A DNA stretch of 64,000 nucleotides from Chitinophagaceae bacterium (GTDB lineage Bacteria; Bacteroidota; Bacteroidia; Chitinophagales; Chitinophagaceae): the NCBI GenBank assembly GCA_016786845.1, contig JAEUVB010000012.1, positions 248,001 to 312,000 of the forward strand. Reading direction: 5' to 3'. Below, piece by piece: positions 54,854 through 64,000 of this stretch. Made by a program: the position numbers and the translations under genes. The notes under the pieces are model-generated. The model was not told where the DNA came from, searched no databases, and saw only the letters and a program-made list of their open reading frames with translations. How positions within the stretch are numbered: the first letter of the stretch is position 1; each line of letters opens with the position of its first letter.

Positions 54854-56011
54854 GTGCTATCCATTACATCAAAACTCCCCAAAGTCGGTACCACTATTTT
54901 TACGGTCATGAGCGCCCTGGCCAAAGAACATCAGGCCATTAATTTATCTCAGGGCTTCCCCGACTTCCCCATCTCAAATGATTTGATCGGGGATACCTAT
55001 GAAGCCATGCGTGCCGGACATAATCAGTACGCTCCCATGCCCGGGCTGCCCGAACTCCGCCAGGCCATCGCCCAAAAAGTCAATCATTTATATAAGTCTT
55101 CCATCAACCCGGATACAGAAGTAACCATTACACCCGGTGCTACTTATGGCATCTACACGGCCTTGACTTGTTTTCTGAACCCCGGCGATGAGGTCATTGT
55201 ATTAGAGCCGGCCTACGACAGCTATATTCCCAATATCGAATTGAATGGCGGTATCGCCGTCTGCGTCCCCCTTAAGTTTCCCGACTATTCTGTCGATTGG
55301 GATGCGGTAAAACATGCCATAACACCCAAAACCCGATCCATCATCATCAACTCACCCCACAATCCTACCGGTTATGTATGGACCTCCGAGGACATGAAGA
55401 TGCTGGACGAACTCACCCGAAATACCGACATCATCATCATCAGCGATGAAGTGTATGAACATATCACCTTCGATGCAATGCCCCATGAAAGTATTCTGAA
55501 ATACCCTTCCCTCTTTGCCAGAAGCTTTGTGATCTATTCTTTCGGAAAGGTATTCCATACCACTGGATGGAAAATGGGATACTGCATCGCCCCCGAACCT
55601 TTTATGCAGGAGTTTCGCAAGGTGCATCAGTTCCTCAGTTTCAGTACCAATACCCCCATGCAGGTCGGCTTGTCGCGCTATTTGCAAAACGAACAAGCTT
55701 ATTTATCCTTACCCGCTTTTTTTGAGGAGAAACGAAATTTATTTCTCGACCTGATTAAGGATACCCCTTTTACTTTACATGCTCCTACTAAAGGAAGCTA
55801 TTTTCAGTTGTTAGGTTACGATAAAATATCCGCACTGCCGGATAAGGAGTTTGCCATTTGGCTGACTCGCGAGATCGGTGTGGCCTGCATTCCTGTCAGT
55901 GCCTTCAATCATGATGGAAAAGATGATCATCTGGTCCGGTTCTGCTTTGCCAAACAAGATGAAACCCTGATCGCTGCCGCCGAAAGATTGAAGAAACTCA
56001 CAATGAAATAG
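54854..56011 (+). CDS. PLP-dependent class I/II aminotransferase (methionine aminotransferase-like)
   Basis: A 385-residue fold type I aminotransferase. The PLP lysine is K232 in SFGKVFHTTGWKMGY, and the family motifs INSPHNPTGYVW and ISDEVYEHI are present. Overall it resembles YbdL-type methionine and aromatic aminotransferases that take part in methionine salvage. The start is GTG. It follows manC by 9 bp but has no metabolic link to it, so the pairing may be only transcriptional. Substrate specificity is inferred from family resemblance. Confidence 0.87.
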   Translation: MLSITSKLPKVGTTIFTVMSALAKEHQAINLSQGFPDFPISNDLIGDTYEAMRAGHNQYAPMPGLPELRQAIAQKVNHLYKSSINPDTEVTITPGATYGIYTALTCFLNPGDEVIVLEPAYDSYIPNIELNGGIAVCVPLKFPDYSVDWDAVKHAITPKTRSIIINSPHNPTGYVWTSEDMKMLDELTRNTDIIIISDEVYEHITFDAMPHESILKYPSLFARSFVIYSFGKVFHTTGWKMGYCIAPEPFMQEFRKVHQFLSFSTNTPMQVGLSRYLQNEQAYLSLPAFFEEKRNLFLDLIKDTPFTLHAPTKGSYFQLLGYDKISALPDKEFAIWLTREIGVACIPVSAFNHDGKDDHLVRFCFAKQDETLIAAAERLKKLTMK

Positions 56012-56034
56012 ACTCAATATTAATCGAACCACAT

Positions 56035-56042
56035 TACATTTG
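56035..56042 (+). promoter_or_regulatory. -7 promoter box of the second glycosyltransferase gene
   Basis: TACATTTG, ending 5 nt before the ATG; predicts a leaderless transcript. Confidence 0.55.
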
Positions 56043-56047
56043 CGGCC

Positions 56048-57247
56048 ATGCCCAAAGTGCTCCGCATATTCAACAGACTCATTCTCGGTGGCCCCTCTTT
56101 CAACGTGACCTATCTCACCAAATTCATGGAGCCGGATTTCGACACCACTTTGGTTGTCGGTGCGAAAGATGATCATGAAAAAATAGCCGACGAACTCATC
56201 CGTCAATATGATCTGCATCCTGTAGAGATTCCTTCCATGAAAAGGGAAATTAATTTACTGGATGATTATAAAGCATATCGGGCCCTTCGCAAACTCATTC
56301 GCGAAACGAAACCGGATATCGTTCACACCCATGCTTCCAAACCCGGCACCCTCGGCCGATTGGCAGCCATACACGAAAAAGTGCCGGTCATCGTGCATAC
56401 CTTTCATGGACATACCTTTCACTCCTACTTCGGTTCTTTAAAGACTAAACTCTTCATCGCCATTGAACAGTATCTGGCAAAACACTCCACCCGTATTATC
56501 GCCATCAGCGAATCGCAACGCGATGAATTGAGTACGGAATTTCACATTTGTCCGAAAGAAAAAATGAGTGTGATCCCGCTCGGTCTCGATCTCAGTCGTT
56601 TCAGTCACCAACAAGAGGAAAAACGCAAACAATTCAGAACGCAATATGGCATACAAGACGATGAGGTTGCCATCGGCATCATAGGCAGAATTGTGCCTAT
56701 TAAAAACCATATGATGTTTGTGGAAGTCATTCATGAACTGCTGAAACGAACCCAACAAAAAATCCGCGTGATGATGATAGGCGATGGTGATGTGCGCGAG
56801 GAACTGATGAACAAATTAACGGAATACCAAATCCCCTACAATTACTTCCCCGAAAATCAAACACCCGCTCAAGTCACTTTCACTTCATGGATCCACGAAA
56901 TGGATATCGTGTATGCCGGATTGGACGTTGTCTGTCTCACTTCGCTGAATGAAGGCACTCCTGTTTCTCTCATCGAAGCGCATGCCGCACATAAACCTGT
57001 GGTCACAACCAATGTCGGTGGCGTGGCAGATATTGTTTCTGATGGCGAGACGGGCTATATCGTCGAACCTCAGGACGTGCAGGGCTTCACAGAAAAACTG
57101 CAAACCTTGGTGGAAAATAATTCACTAAGATCTCAATTCGGGAAAACCGGCTATACCCAAGTCTATCAAAAATATGATAAGATGCGATTGGTCGATGATA
57201 TGCGAAAACTCTATTATGCTTTATTGGAAAAGCACGCCAACAAATAG
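56048..57247 (+). CDS. GT4-family glycosyltransferase
   Basis: A 399-residue GT-B glycosyltransferase of family 4. The signature EGTPVSLIE covers residues 302-310 with both glutamates. N-terminal features of the WbpH/PglA-like group are visible: VHTHASKPGTLGRLAA and HTFHGHTFHSYFG. These resemble enzymes initiating or extending lipid-linked surface polysaccharide. The acceptor is not known. It has its own promoter box although manC, which supplies GDP-mannose, lies two genes upstream, making a mannosyl transfer plausible but unproven. Confidence 0.88.
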   Translation: MPKVLRIFNRLILGGPSFNVTYLTKFMEPDFDTTLVVGAKDDHEKIADELIRQYDLHPVEIPSMKREINLLDDYKAYRALRKLIRETKPDIVHTHASKPGTLGRLAAIHEKVPVIVHTFHGHTFHSYFGSLKTKLFIAIEQYLAKHSTRIIAISESQRDELSTEFHICPKEKMSVIPLGLDLSRFSHQQEEKRKQFRTQYGIQDDEVAIGIIGRIVPIKNHMMFVEVIHELLKRTQQKIRVMMIGDGDVREELMNKLTEYQIPYNYFPENQTPAQVTFTSWIHEMDIVYAGLDVVCLTSLNEGTPVSLIEAHAAHKPVVTTNVGGVADIVSDGETGYIVEPQDVQGFTEKLQTLVENNSLRSQFGKTGYTQVYQKYDKMRLVDDMRKLYYALLEKHANK

Positions 57248-57284
57248 CTGATTATTTCAGGTCGAAAATTCACGCTCAGGAAGT

Positions 57285-59972
57285 TTACTCCTTCGTAAAC
57301 CGTCCCACTTGCTTCACACCCCCATCCTTCACGCCTTGAGGCGAGCTTGCCTCGACTACCAGAAAATACATCCCCTTAGCCAAACCGTTCAAAGCGATCT
57401 TGAATGTTTTTCCGCTCATGCTGGACAAACGAGAAACCACCTGCCCCGACACCGTCAAGATTTCAATATCCGCATCGGCTATAGATTGATTGAATGAAAT
57501 TGTTATTTCATCTTTTGCCGGATTTGGATAAATAGAGAACCCATACTTCGTTAAATAATCCTGTACCCCAATTCCGGTTACCGTTTTACAAGCTGATGTA
57601 TCCGAACATCCATTCTCGGTCACAATCACGGCATAACTGCCATTGGCCGTTGCCGTATACGTTTGTCCATTCGCTCCGGGTATCAGGGTATTGCCATTAC
57701 AATTAATCCACTGATAAGTAGCCGGCGCAGCCGCACTGGCCGTCATCACCGGGCCCGCCTGAGTCACCGCCACATTCGGATGATTCACGGTGAGATTAAT
57801 GGTATGGGTACTGTCACATCCATAAATACTCGTGAAGAATCCCGTATACGTACCTGAGTTGGTATAGGTCTGACCGTTAAAGAAATATTCATTGCAAGCT
57901 GTCACGGTTTGAACAATCGCTTGAATGGGATTGATATATAAAACCAGATCCACCACACTGTCGCAACCCTGTGCCGACACAAAATAATGTGTATAGGTTC
58001 CGGAGTTATAATAAGTTTGACCGTTGTAAGGATAAGATCCGCAAGCGTTCACAAGTATGGTATTATACACCGAATTGTTGATGGTCAAATATAAGGTGAT
58101 GGTACTGTCACATCCGCTCGCATTGGGTATGACCTGCGTATAAATACCCGAATTAAACAGTGTTTGTGAACCGAAGAAATAAAAGTCACAGGCTACGTCT
58201 GTAATGCTTGAAGACGAAGGTACTCCAAAACTTAAATTGATTATGGTATTGCTGTCACACCCTGCAACATTGGTATAGTTCTGTGTATAGGTTCCTGCCG
58301 CCGTATAAGTTTGCCCGTTTAAGGTAAATGAATTTCCACTGCATACAACCGGATTAATTGTGGTGTTCGTACTTCCTATGGTCAAGTTTAAATTGACCAA
58401 ACTATCACAACCCGCCGCATTGGTAAATACCTGAGTGTAGTTTCCGCTACTGGTATAGGTCTGTCCATTGAGGGTATAGCTGTTACATTGATAAGCGGTC
58501 AAACTACTCGAAGTCACCGCACATAAATCCCATTTAAATAAATACCCATCACCTGAATTAAAAGACAAGGCCGTTACATTTGATACGGTTGCATTTGGAT
58601 CAAAATCGACAGTACCATAAAACATACCCAAGCCAACCAGCACATTGGAATTGCTGACCTGTATATCCAAACCGTAATCTTCATCGACATCACCCAAACG
58701 CTCGGCCATTCTATAACCACCATTTTCATCCAGTGACCAAATGAATGAATCATAGTTACCCGCAGACGTTAAATTCTGTACTGTCCCTCCCGGATCAAAA
58801 TCAGTCACATCTTCAAAGTAACCGGTCATATACAAATTGTTGTTATTGTCCATGCACAACGATTGAGGCTGTTGAGAATATTGCCCTCCTATATGTTTGC
58901 CCCAAACAAAATTTCCACTCGCATTGAGTTTCACCACCATCACATCGGAAAAACCATTCGCATACTGCATATTCACCGCCGCACCCGGATCAAAGTCCAG
59001 AGAATCAGAGAATGAACCGGCCAGATAAACATTGTCATTATTATCGACACCCATTCCGCTTACATTTTCATACCCGTCATTGCCTATAGTTTTTGCCCAA
59101 TTGAATGTACCGCTATTATCCAATTTTACGACGAACAGGTCATCCGAGTTTTGCGAAGTAAAGGAGGTCACGCCTGCTCCCGGATCAAAATCTACCGTAC
59201 CATAAAACATACCTGTCAGGTATACATGATTCGTGGCATCCACAGACATGGATTTCACATCGCCATAATCAGACCCCGGAAAACTCTTGGCATAAACAAA
59301 TCCTCCGCTTGTGTTAAACTTCAGCACAAACATATTGGCATACCCCGTCACACCAAGATTGGTCACATTCGGCCCCGGATCAAAATCCATAGAATCCTGA
59401 AAGTAGCCGGAAATGATGACATTGTTATTTTGATCCACTGTAAGCGCTTGGGCTGCCGTATTAACACCCGCAGCACCATAGGTATGCACCCAGGCCAGAT
59501 TCCCCGCAGCTGTGAGTTTCAAAATATAGGCATCCACATTACCCGTAGGAGTGATGATATTTGTTCCTGCCCCTGGATCAAAATCAACCGGCGAATCGAA
59601 AGTGCCACAGACATATACATCCCCGTTCCCATCGGTCTTCATGCCGGTAGGAATAGTAAAACTGCTGCCATCCAAACCTCTCACCCACACCAAACTCCCA
59701 TTGGCATCCAGCTTTTGTATATATGTCCTGTAAATACCAACCACCGAACTCAGACTGATGACACCCGCACCCGGCTGAAAATCGAATGTGCCGGTAAATG
59801 AACCCGTGGCAAAAACATTGCCGTTGACATCAATCGCTGTCGCTTCCGGCTGAATCACGTCATTCATACCGCCCGAACCTGTTGGATTAACCCAGGCTAA
59901 ATTTTGGCCCGAACTCAATTGAGAGATCAACCCAAAACAAATAATGAACAGAAGTGTGGAGACGTTTTTCAT
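57285..59972 (-). CDS. SBBP-repeat secreted protein with T9SS type A sorting domain
   Basis: An 895-residue exported protein. Signal peptide to about residue 22 (ending SSGQ), then about seven SBBP-type beta-propeller repeats, each with a DFDPGAG-like turn and DNNDNVYLAGSF-like strands (to about residue 490). About five short repeats with paired cysteines follow (NGQTYTSSGNYTQVFTNAAGCDS style), then an Ig-like module, and a type A sorting domain at the end (YGFSIYPNPAKDEITISF ... GMYFLVV). The short cysteine repeats are the same module as in the giant protein at 18322-25890. Likely surface adhesin or structural protein. Converges on the glycosyltransferase gene. Confidence 0.86.
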   Translation of the reverse strand: MKNVSTLLFIICFGLISQLSSGQNLAWVNPTGSGGMNDVIQPEATAIDVNGNVFATGSFTGTFDFQPGAGVISLSSVVGIYRTYIQKLDANGSLVWVRGLDGSSFTIPTGMKTDGNGDVYVCGTFDSPVDFDPGAGTNIITPTGNVDAYILKLTAAGNLAWVHTYGAAGVNTAAQALTVDQNNNVIISGYFQDSMDFDPGPNVTNLGVTGYANMFVLKFNTSGGFVYAKSFPGSDYGDVKSMSVDATNHVYLTGMFYGTVDFDPGAGVTSFTSQNSDDLFVVKLDNSGTFNWAKTIGNDGYENVSGMGVDNNDNVYLAGSFSDSLDFDPGAAVNMQYANGFSDVMVVKLNASGNFVWGKHIGGQYSQQPQSLCMDNNNNLYMTGYFEDVTDFDPGGTVQNLTSAGNYDSFIWSLDENGGYRMAERLGDVDEDYGLDIQVSNSNVLVGLGMFYGTVDFDPNATVSNVTALSFNSGDGYLFKWDLCAVTSSSLTAYQCNSYTLNGQTYTSSGNYTQVFTNAAGCDSLVNLNLTIGSTNTTINPVVCSGNSFTLNGQTYTAAGTYTQNYTNVAGCDSNTIINLSFGVPSSSSITDVACDFYFFGSQTLFNSGIYTQVIPNASGCDSTITLYLTINNSVYNTILVNACGSYPYNGQTYYNSGTYTHYFVSAQGCDSVVDLVLYINPIQAIVQTVTACNEYFFNGQTYTNSGTYTGFFTSIYGCDSTHTINLTVNHPNVAVTQAGPVMTASAAAPATYQWINCNGNTLIPGANGQTYTATANGSYAVIVTENGCSDTSACKTVTGIGVQDYLTKYGFSIYPNPAKDEITISFNQSIADADIEILTVSGQVVSRLSSMSGKTFKIALNGLAKGMYFLVVEASSPQGVKDGGVKQVGRFTKE

Positions 59973-60049
59973 ACAGAAATAGTTTTATGATGATGCGAAG
60001 ATAAACGGATGCGACGGGTCTGTGAAAAAAACATGATGCCCCAACATAA

Positions 60050-60079
60050 AAAAATGCGCAATCTAACTTGCGCATTTTT
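60050..60079 (-). terminator. terminator of the PhnB-like gene
   Basis: Perfect 12-bp stem AAAAATGCGCAA (60050-60061) with TTGCGCATTTTT (60068-60079), loop TCTAAC. A-rich and T-rich flanks could let it act in both directions. It lies 22 bp after the gene's stop. Confidence 0.88.
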
Positions 60080-60101
60080 ATTCCAATAGGAGTTAAAGTC
60101 T

Positions 60102-60542
60102 TTAAGCCGAAGGTGGTGCATCATAATTCACCATCCAATGTATCCCGAAGGAATCCGTGAACATGCCAAAGTAAGCACCCCAAAAGGTATCATTCATAGG
60201 CATGGTAATTTGCCCTCCCGCAGATAACCCATTAAACAAGCGATCAGCTTCTTCTTTACTTTCGGTATTGATGGAAATCGCATAATTATTGCCTGGCTTA
60301 AAATGTGCCGACCATTCACCTCCGGTATCACTGCCAAATAAACTGGTCTCTTTACTGACAGGTAAACTGACATGCATGATCTTATTCCCATCGGCCTCAC
60401 TCATCGCCGGCGCATCTGCACTCGGAGGCATTTCATTAAACCTGTCCATAAAAGAAAATTCACCGCCTAACACAGATTTGTAAAACGTGAAGGCTTCTTC
60501 ACAATTGCCATTAAAGGTTAAATACACATTGACTGTTGCCAT
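60102..60542 (-). CDS. PhnB-like VOC-superfamily protein
   Basis: A 146-residue vicinal-oxygen-chelate (glyoxalase-fold) protein of the PhnB/3-demethylubiquinone-like group. It begins MATVNVYLTFNGNCEEAFTFYKSVLGGEF and ends with the characteristic GAYFGMFTDSFGIHWMVN. Such proteins are often annotated as demethylubiquinone methyltransferase-like, but their activity is generally unknown. It is cytoplasmic. No promoter box with perfect consensus is seen upstream. The PhnB name does not imply phosphonate metabolism here. Confidence 0.9.
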   Translation of the reverse strand: MATVNVYLTFNGNCEEAFTFYKSVLGGEFSFMDRFNEMPPSADAPAMSEADGNKIMHVSLPVSKETSLFGSDTGGEWSAHFKPGNNYAISINTESKEEADRLFNGLSAGGQITMPMNDTFWGAYFGMFTDSFGIHWMVNYDAPPSA

Positions 60543-60738
60543 TTTTTTAAGTTTTAATTGATAAAGATGATCGGACTGTAGCAGTTAAAAATAATACATC
60601 CAGTCTTTCAAGCCTAAAATAACGATAAAAAAAGATGCATGACGCTGCATGTGATATCTTTAATAAAAATAAATCACATCCGTAAAAAACCATTTACATG
60701 CGCTTGAACAAAAGTTCACGACTCAATCATGAATTTCC

Positions 60739-62166
60739 CTATTCCCAACCACCGCCTGCAGCCCGGTATATATTGATCCGCGATTTCATTTGCTTCAATT
60801 GAATTTCCACCAATTCCATTTTGGCTTCCAACGCCTCACGCTGAGTTAGCAATACTTCCATATAATCGGCCCGGGCTGATCTGAAAAGTTGATTGGAAAT
60901 CGTACTGGACTGCGTCAGTATATCAACCTCCCGCTGTTTTGTTTGATAACTTTTGTCGTAATTCGTCATTTTTGCCATCTGATTCGTTACTTCAATCACA
61001 GCATTCAATACAGTTCGCTCATACTGATAGGCCGCCTGAATTTGTTTAGCATTGGCACTATAGTAAGTTGCTTTAATCGCATTCCGATTAACCAGCGGCG
61101 CCATCATATCTCCGGCCAAAGAAAAGATGATCGATTCAGGATTAAATAAGTATGCCGGATTAAAAGCCTGCAATCCCGTCCCCGCAGAAATACGAAATGA
61201 TGGATAAAAATTGGCCCGGGCCACCTGTACGTCAAGCTTACTCGCTTCCAACAAATGCTCAGCCTGTCGAATATCCGCACGTCTATCTAATAATTGAGAA
61301 GGTATGCCCGCTTGGATCAACTCAGATGCCTTATTGCTAAATCCCGTAGAATCAACCGAAATAGATTGAGGAAAGCGCCCAACGAGATAATTAATCCTGT
61401 TCTCTGTTTCTACTTGTTGTTGCTGAATGTCGAATTGCAAATTCTCTGTATGCAACAATTGAGCCTCAAACCGGTTGACTGCCAACTGCGTCACCCTTGC
61501 AGCTTCTTTTTCCAATTTAATCACACGCAAAGCACTCGATTGCAATTCAATATTCTGCTTCAATATGTCTAATTGCTTTTGTAAGGCAATGAGCTCATAA
61601 TAAGCATCCGCAATCTCTGCAACCATTTGGGTAATCATGAAATTCCTCCCTTCTATGCCCGACAAATAACGCCACACCGCAGCCTGCTTGGCATTGCGCA
61701 ATTTTTTCCAAACATCCAGCTCCCATGAAAATTGAACGCCCAATAAATGATCCTGGAGTGGCTCCGGAAATTCCTTACCCGGCTTGATCTGCAAATTTTT
61801 TTCTACCGCACCGTTACGGGTATATCGCCCGGCTTTCTCTATACCCTGACCTCCAACGGCATTCAATGAGGGTAGATACTCTCCCTTTCTCGCCCTCACT
61901 TCATTTCGGCTGATTTCTATCTCCTGCAACAGCATATTCAATTCCTGATTGTTTTTTAACGCCGTATCAATTAACGTAATCAAATACGGATCATTAAAAT
62001 AATCCTTCCATTTAATATTGGCCACATCCTGCGTATCCCGCCCCTGGGAATAGGATAAAGGCGTTTCCTTACTGGCTGATTTGCTATAGGGCAATTTCGG
62101 CGCACACCCGACAGCCAATATCAGCATCAGTACAAGTCCTGAACTATTGATCTTTTTTGTTTTCAT
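60739..62166 (-). CDS. outer-membrane efflux lipoprotein (NodT/OprM-type TolC family)
   Basis: A 475-residue outer-membrane channel of tripartite RND efflux systems. The lipobox LAVGC puts the lipidated cysteine at C21, and the two long alpha-helical hairpin repeats of the OEP family are visible, with ADIRQAEHLLEASKLDVQVARANFYPS as a typical signature. It overlaps the RND permease gene by 23 bp (62144-62166), so the two are translationally coupled, and it is the last gene of the operon. A periplasmic adaptor is expected beyond the right edge of the window. Confidence 0.92.
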   Translation of the reverse strand: MKTKKINSSGLVLMLILAVGCAPKLPYSKSASKETPLSYSQGRDTQDVANIKWKDYFNDPYLITLIDTALKNNQELNMLLQEIEISRNEVRARKGEYLPSLNAVGGQGIEKAGRYTRNGAVEKNLQIKPGKEFPEPLQDHLLGVQFSWELDVWKKLRNAKQAAVWRYLSGIEGRNFMITQMVAEIADAYYELIALQKQLDILKQNIELQSSALRVIKLEKEAARVTQLAVNRFEAQLLHTENLQFDIQQQQVETENRINYLVGRFPQSISVDSTGFSNKASELIQAGIPSQLLDRRADIRQAEHLLEASKLDVQVARANFYPSFRISAGTGLQAFNPAYLFNPESIIFSLAGDMMAPLVNRNAIKATYYSANAKQIQAAYQYERTVLNAVIEVTNQMAKMTNYDKSYQTKQREVDILTQSSTISNQLFRSARADYMEVLLTQREALEAKMELVEIQLKQMKSRINIYRAAGGGWE

Positions 62167-64000
62167 TTTTCTTAAGATATTGTATGATTAAATCTTTCAT
62201 TCTTTTGGTCAATGTGTTTTGAGATTGCTTCTCAACAAAATCTTCGGTCAATGGATTTTCATCTTCTCCCTTTATCAATTGATGCGAAGCCGCAAGCTTA
62301 CCGAAAATATAATACAAGCCCGGCACGATAATGACCCCGAACAGGGTACCAAAAACCATCCCGCCTAAAGCAGAAGCACCGATGGTCCGATTACCTAATG
62401 CACCCGGACCCGTTGCACCCACCAGGGGCAGCAATCCGGCAATGAAGGCAAATGAGGTCATCAAAATCGGCCTGAAACGCACTTTGGATCCTTCAATCGC
62501 TGCTTCGAAAAGACTCGCACCCTGCTGATGTTTCTGAACGGCAAACTCAACAATCAAAATGGCATTCTTACCCAACAAACCAACCAGCATGATCAGCCCC
62601 ATCTGTGCATACACATCATTCGCCAACCCCATCATTTTCAATAATAAAAAGGAACCGAATATGCCCGGTGGCAAGGATAATAATACGGCCATAGGCAAAA
62701 TGAAACTTTCATATTGCGCAGCCAGTACGAGATATACAAAGATCAGTACCACTAAGAAAATAACCAGAGCTTCATTACCACGCGCCGCTTCATCAAACGA
62801 CAATCCTTCCCACGCGATATCATAACCCGCAGGCAATGTTTCTTTGGCTACTTCCTGTATCGCCCTTATGGCATCGCCACTGGTATACCCTTTTGCCGGA
62901 ACCCCTTTAATGGAAGACGATGTATATAAATTGAAACGCGTAATTTCATTCGGCCCCTGTGTCTTTCTCATGGTCATAAATGCCTCATAAGGCACCATCT
63001 CTCCTCGATCATTTTTAATGAAAAGCTTTAATATATCTGTCGGTAGTTTTCGATATTCAGGCGCACACTGGGTATATACTTTGAAGAAATTATTAAAACG
63101 AATAAACCCTTGTTCATAGGTACTTCCAATGAGGATATCCAAATTCTCCATGGCCTTACCAATGGATACGCCTTTTTGCATAGCCAGCTTATTGTCTATG
63201 ATCAATTCATATTGCGGATAGTTGGCCGCAAAAAATGTAAATAATCCGGAGAGCTCCTTTCTCTTCCCCAGGGCCACCATGAACTCTTTATTCAGCTGAT
63301 CAAATTCCTGATAATCGATCGTGGTATTTTTATCGAGCAGTCGCAATGAAAACCCGTCCGAAGAACCATATCCCGGAACCGCAGGCGGCTCAAAGTATTC
63401 GATCACTGCACCAAAATCTTTCGACTTCTCTTCTAATTCTTTGATGATCTCTTTCACGGAATGTTTTCGTTGCGACCAGTCCTTCATATTCACAATACAG
63501 GTTCCCGCATTCGATCCACGCCCCTCTGTCAAAATCTCATATCCCGCCAGCGACGAAACCGATTGCACACCTTCTACCTGCCCGGCAATTTTTTGAAGTT
63601 GACGCGCCACTTCATTGGTTCGCTCTAATGTCGAACCGGGTGGCGTTTGTATAATCGCATAAATCATCCCCTGATCTTCATTCGGGATAAAACCGCTGGG
63701 AAGTACTTTATTCAAGCCCACAATACTGAAACCGAAAACAAGCAACATCCCGTAGGTCACTACACGCCGGTTGATGATGCGCTTCAACAAACCGGTATAC
63801 TTACCCGTCATCCATTCAAACTTACGGTTGAACCATTGTATAAACCGATTGATCGGACTGAGCTTTTTAGGCTGACCATGTGTGTTCTTTAATATCATGG
63901 CACACAATACCGGTGTCAGGGTTAAGGCCACCACACCCGAGAGAACAATGGAACTCGCCATGGTAATCGAAAACTGTCGGTAGAATATCCCTACAGGCCC
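62144..64000 (-). CDS. RND-family efflux permease (HAE1/AcrB type), partial
   Basis: The C-terminal 618 residues of an inner-membrane RND pump; the gene continues past the right edge. The first visible codons read GPVGIFYRQFSIT, which corresponds to the segment just before a membrane helix in AcrB. Following it are SGVVALTLTPVLCAMIL, the porter-domain region with YAIIQTPPGSTLERT, and the last helices with FRPILMTSFAFIAGLLPL and GGMVFGTLFGVIIVPGLYYI. The pump expels hydrophobic compounds using proton influx; its substrates are unknown. Coupled to the OprM-type gene by a 23-bp overlap. Confidence 0.94.
   Translation of the reverse strand, partial: GPVGIFYRQFSITMASSIVLSGVVALTLTPVLCAMILKNTHGQPKKLSPINRFIQWFNRKFEWMTGKYTGLLKRIINRRVVTYGMLLVFGFSIVGLNKVLPSGFIPNEDQGMIYAIIQTPPGSTLERTNEVARQLQKIAGQVEGVQSVSSLAGYEILTEGRGSNAGTCIVNMKDWSQRKHSVKEIIKELEEKSKDFGAVIEYFEPPAVPGYGSSDGFSLRLLDKNTTIDYQEFDQLNKEFMVALGKRKELSGLFTFFAANYPQYELIIDNKLAMQKGVSIGKAMENLDILIGSTYEQGFIRFNNFFKVYTQCAPEYRKLPTDILKLFIKNDRGEMVPYEAFMTMRKTQGPNEITRFNLYTSSSIKGVPAKGYTSGDAIRAIQEVAKETLPAGYDIAWEGLSFDEAARGNEALVIFLVVLIFVYLVLAAQYESFILPMAVLLSLPPGIFGSFLLLKMMGLANDVYAQMGLIMLVGLLGKNAILIVEFAVQKHQQGASLFEAAIEGSKVRFRPILMTSFAFIAGLLPLVGATGPGALGNRTIGASALGGMVFGTLFGVIIVPGLYYIFGKLAASHQLIKGEDENPLTEDFVEKQSQNTLTKRMKDLIIQYLKKNENKKDQ

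Noticed and set aside
59151..59801. 216-codon plus-strand frame
   Set aside because: Antisense shadow of the SBBP-repeat gene; its periodic look mirrors the propeller repeats.
62144..63961. RND permease starting at 63961
   Set aside because: That methionine is internal: the upstream codons to the window edge continue an AcrB-like sequence, so the gene is cut by the window.

Overview
The window reads as chromosome of a member of the Bacteroidota, most likely a Sphingobacteriia/Chitinophagia-type relative; the sequence alone does not fix the genus. The signs are a short RpoD-type primary sigma factor, a PorP/SprF protein, type A and type B C-terminal sorting domains of the type IX secretion system (T9SS), long mosaic secreted proteins (CotH, YDG/MBG-like, CARDB, MopE-like, SBBP, FN3), and a recurrent TAnnTTTG promoter box typical of the phylum. 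I found no rRNA, tRNA, insertion sequence, phage or CRISPR.

Layout. 1-4.6 kb is accessory: an NmrA-type reductase with a Crp/Fnr-type regulator, two AT-rich secreted orphans, a duplicated promoter-bearing segment of about 105 bp, an inverted-repeat element, and an indel-free 21-bp minisatellite. 4.65-10.9 kb holds scpA, a methyltransferase, a glycosyltransferase, ribD with a DMT transporter, a PhnA-type protein and a DUF433/DUF5615 toxin-antitoxin-like pair. 11-27 kb is a block of four large exported proteins on the minus strand. 27.3-35 kb carries rpoD, a small exported protein and a T9SS type B trio (surface protein, PorP/SprF, OmpA-PD40). ftsK follows at 35.2-37.8 kb. 37.8-40 kb is a second repeat-rich island with another 21-bp minisatellite and a dispersed palindromic element around an AT-rich lipoprotein gene. 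40-53 kb is housekeeping (secreted YciI-like protein, GlcD-type oxidase, rpoC, rplY, nuoKLMN). 53-64 kb has a lipoprotein, manC, an aminotransferase, a second glycosyltransferase, an SBBP-repeat T9SS protein, a PhnB-like protein and the distal part of an RND efflux operon.

Organisation. Two normally coherent operons look split: rpoC stands alone with its own promoter box and an inferred leader of about 250 nt, and nuoKLMN starts without nuoJ upstream. Promoter boxes fix several start codons and in six cases sit only 4-7 nt before the start codon, which predicts leaderless mRNAs. The best candidates for undescribed biology are the 21-bp minisatellites, the duplicated regulator promoter in front of an orphan secreted gene, the dispersed palindromic element, and a 79-residue tandem module at the N terminus of the 2522-residue surface protein.
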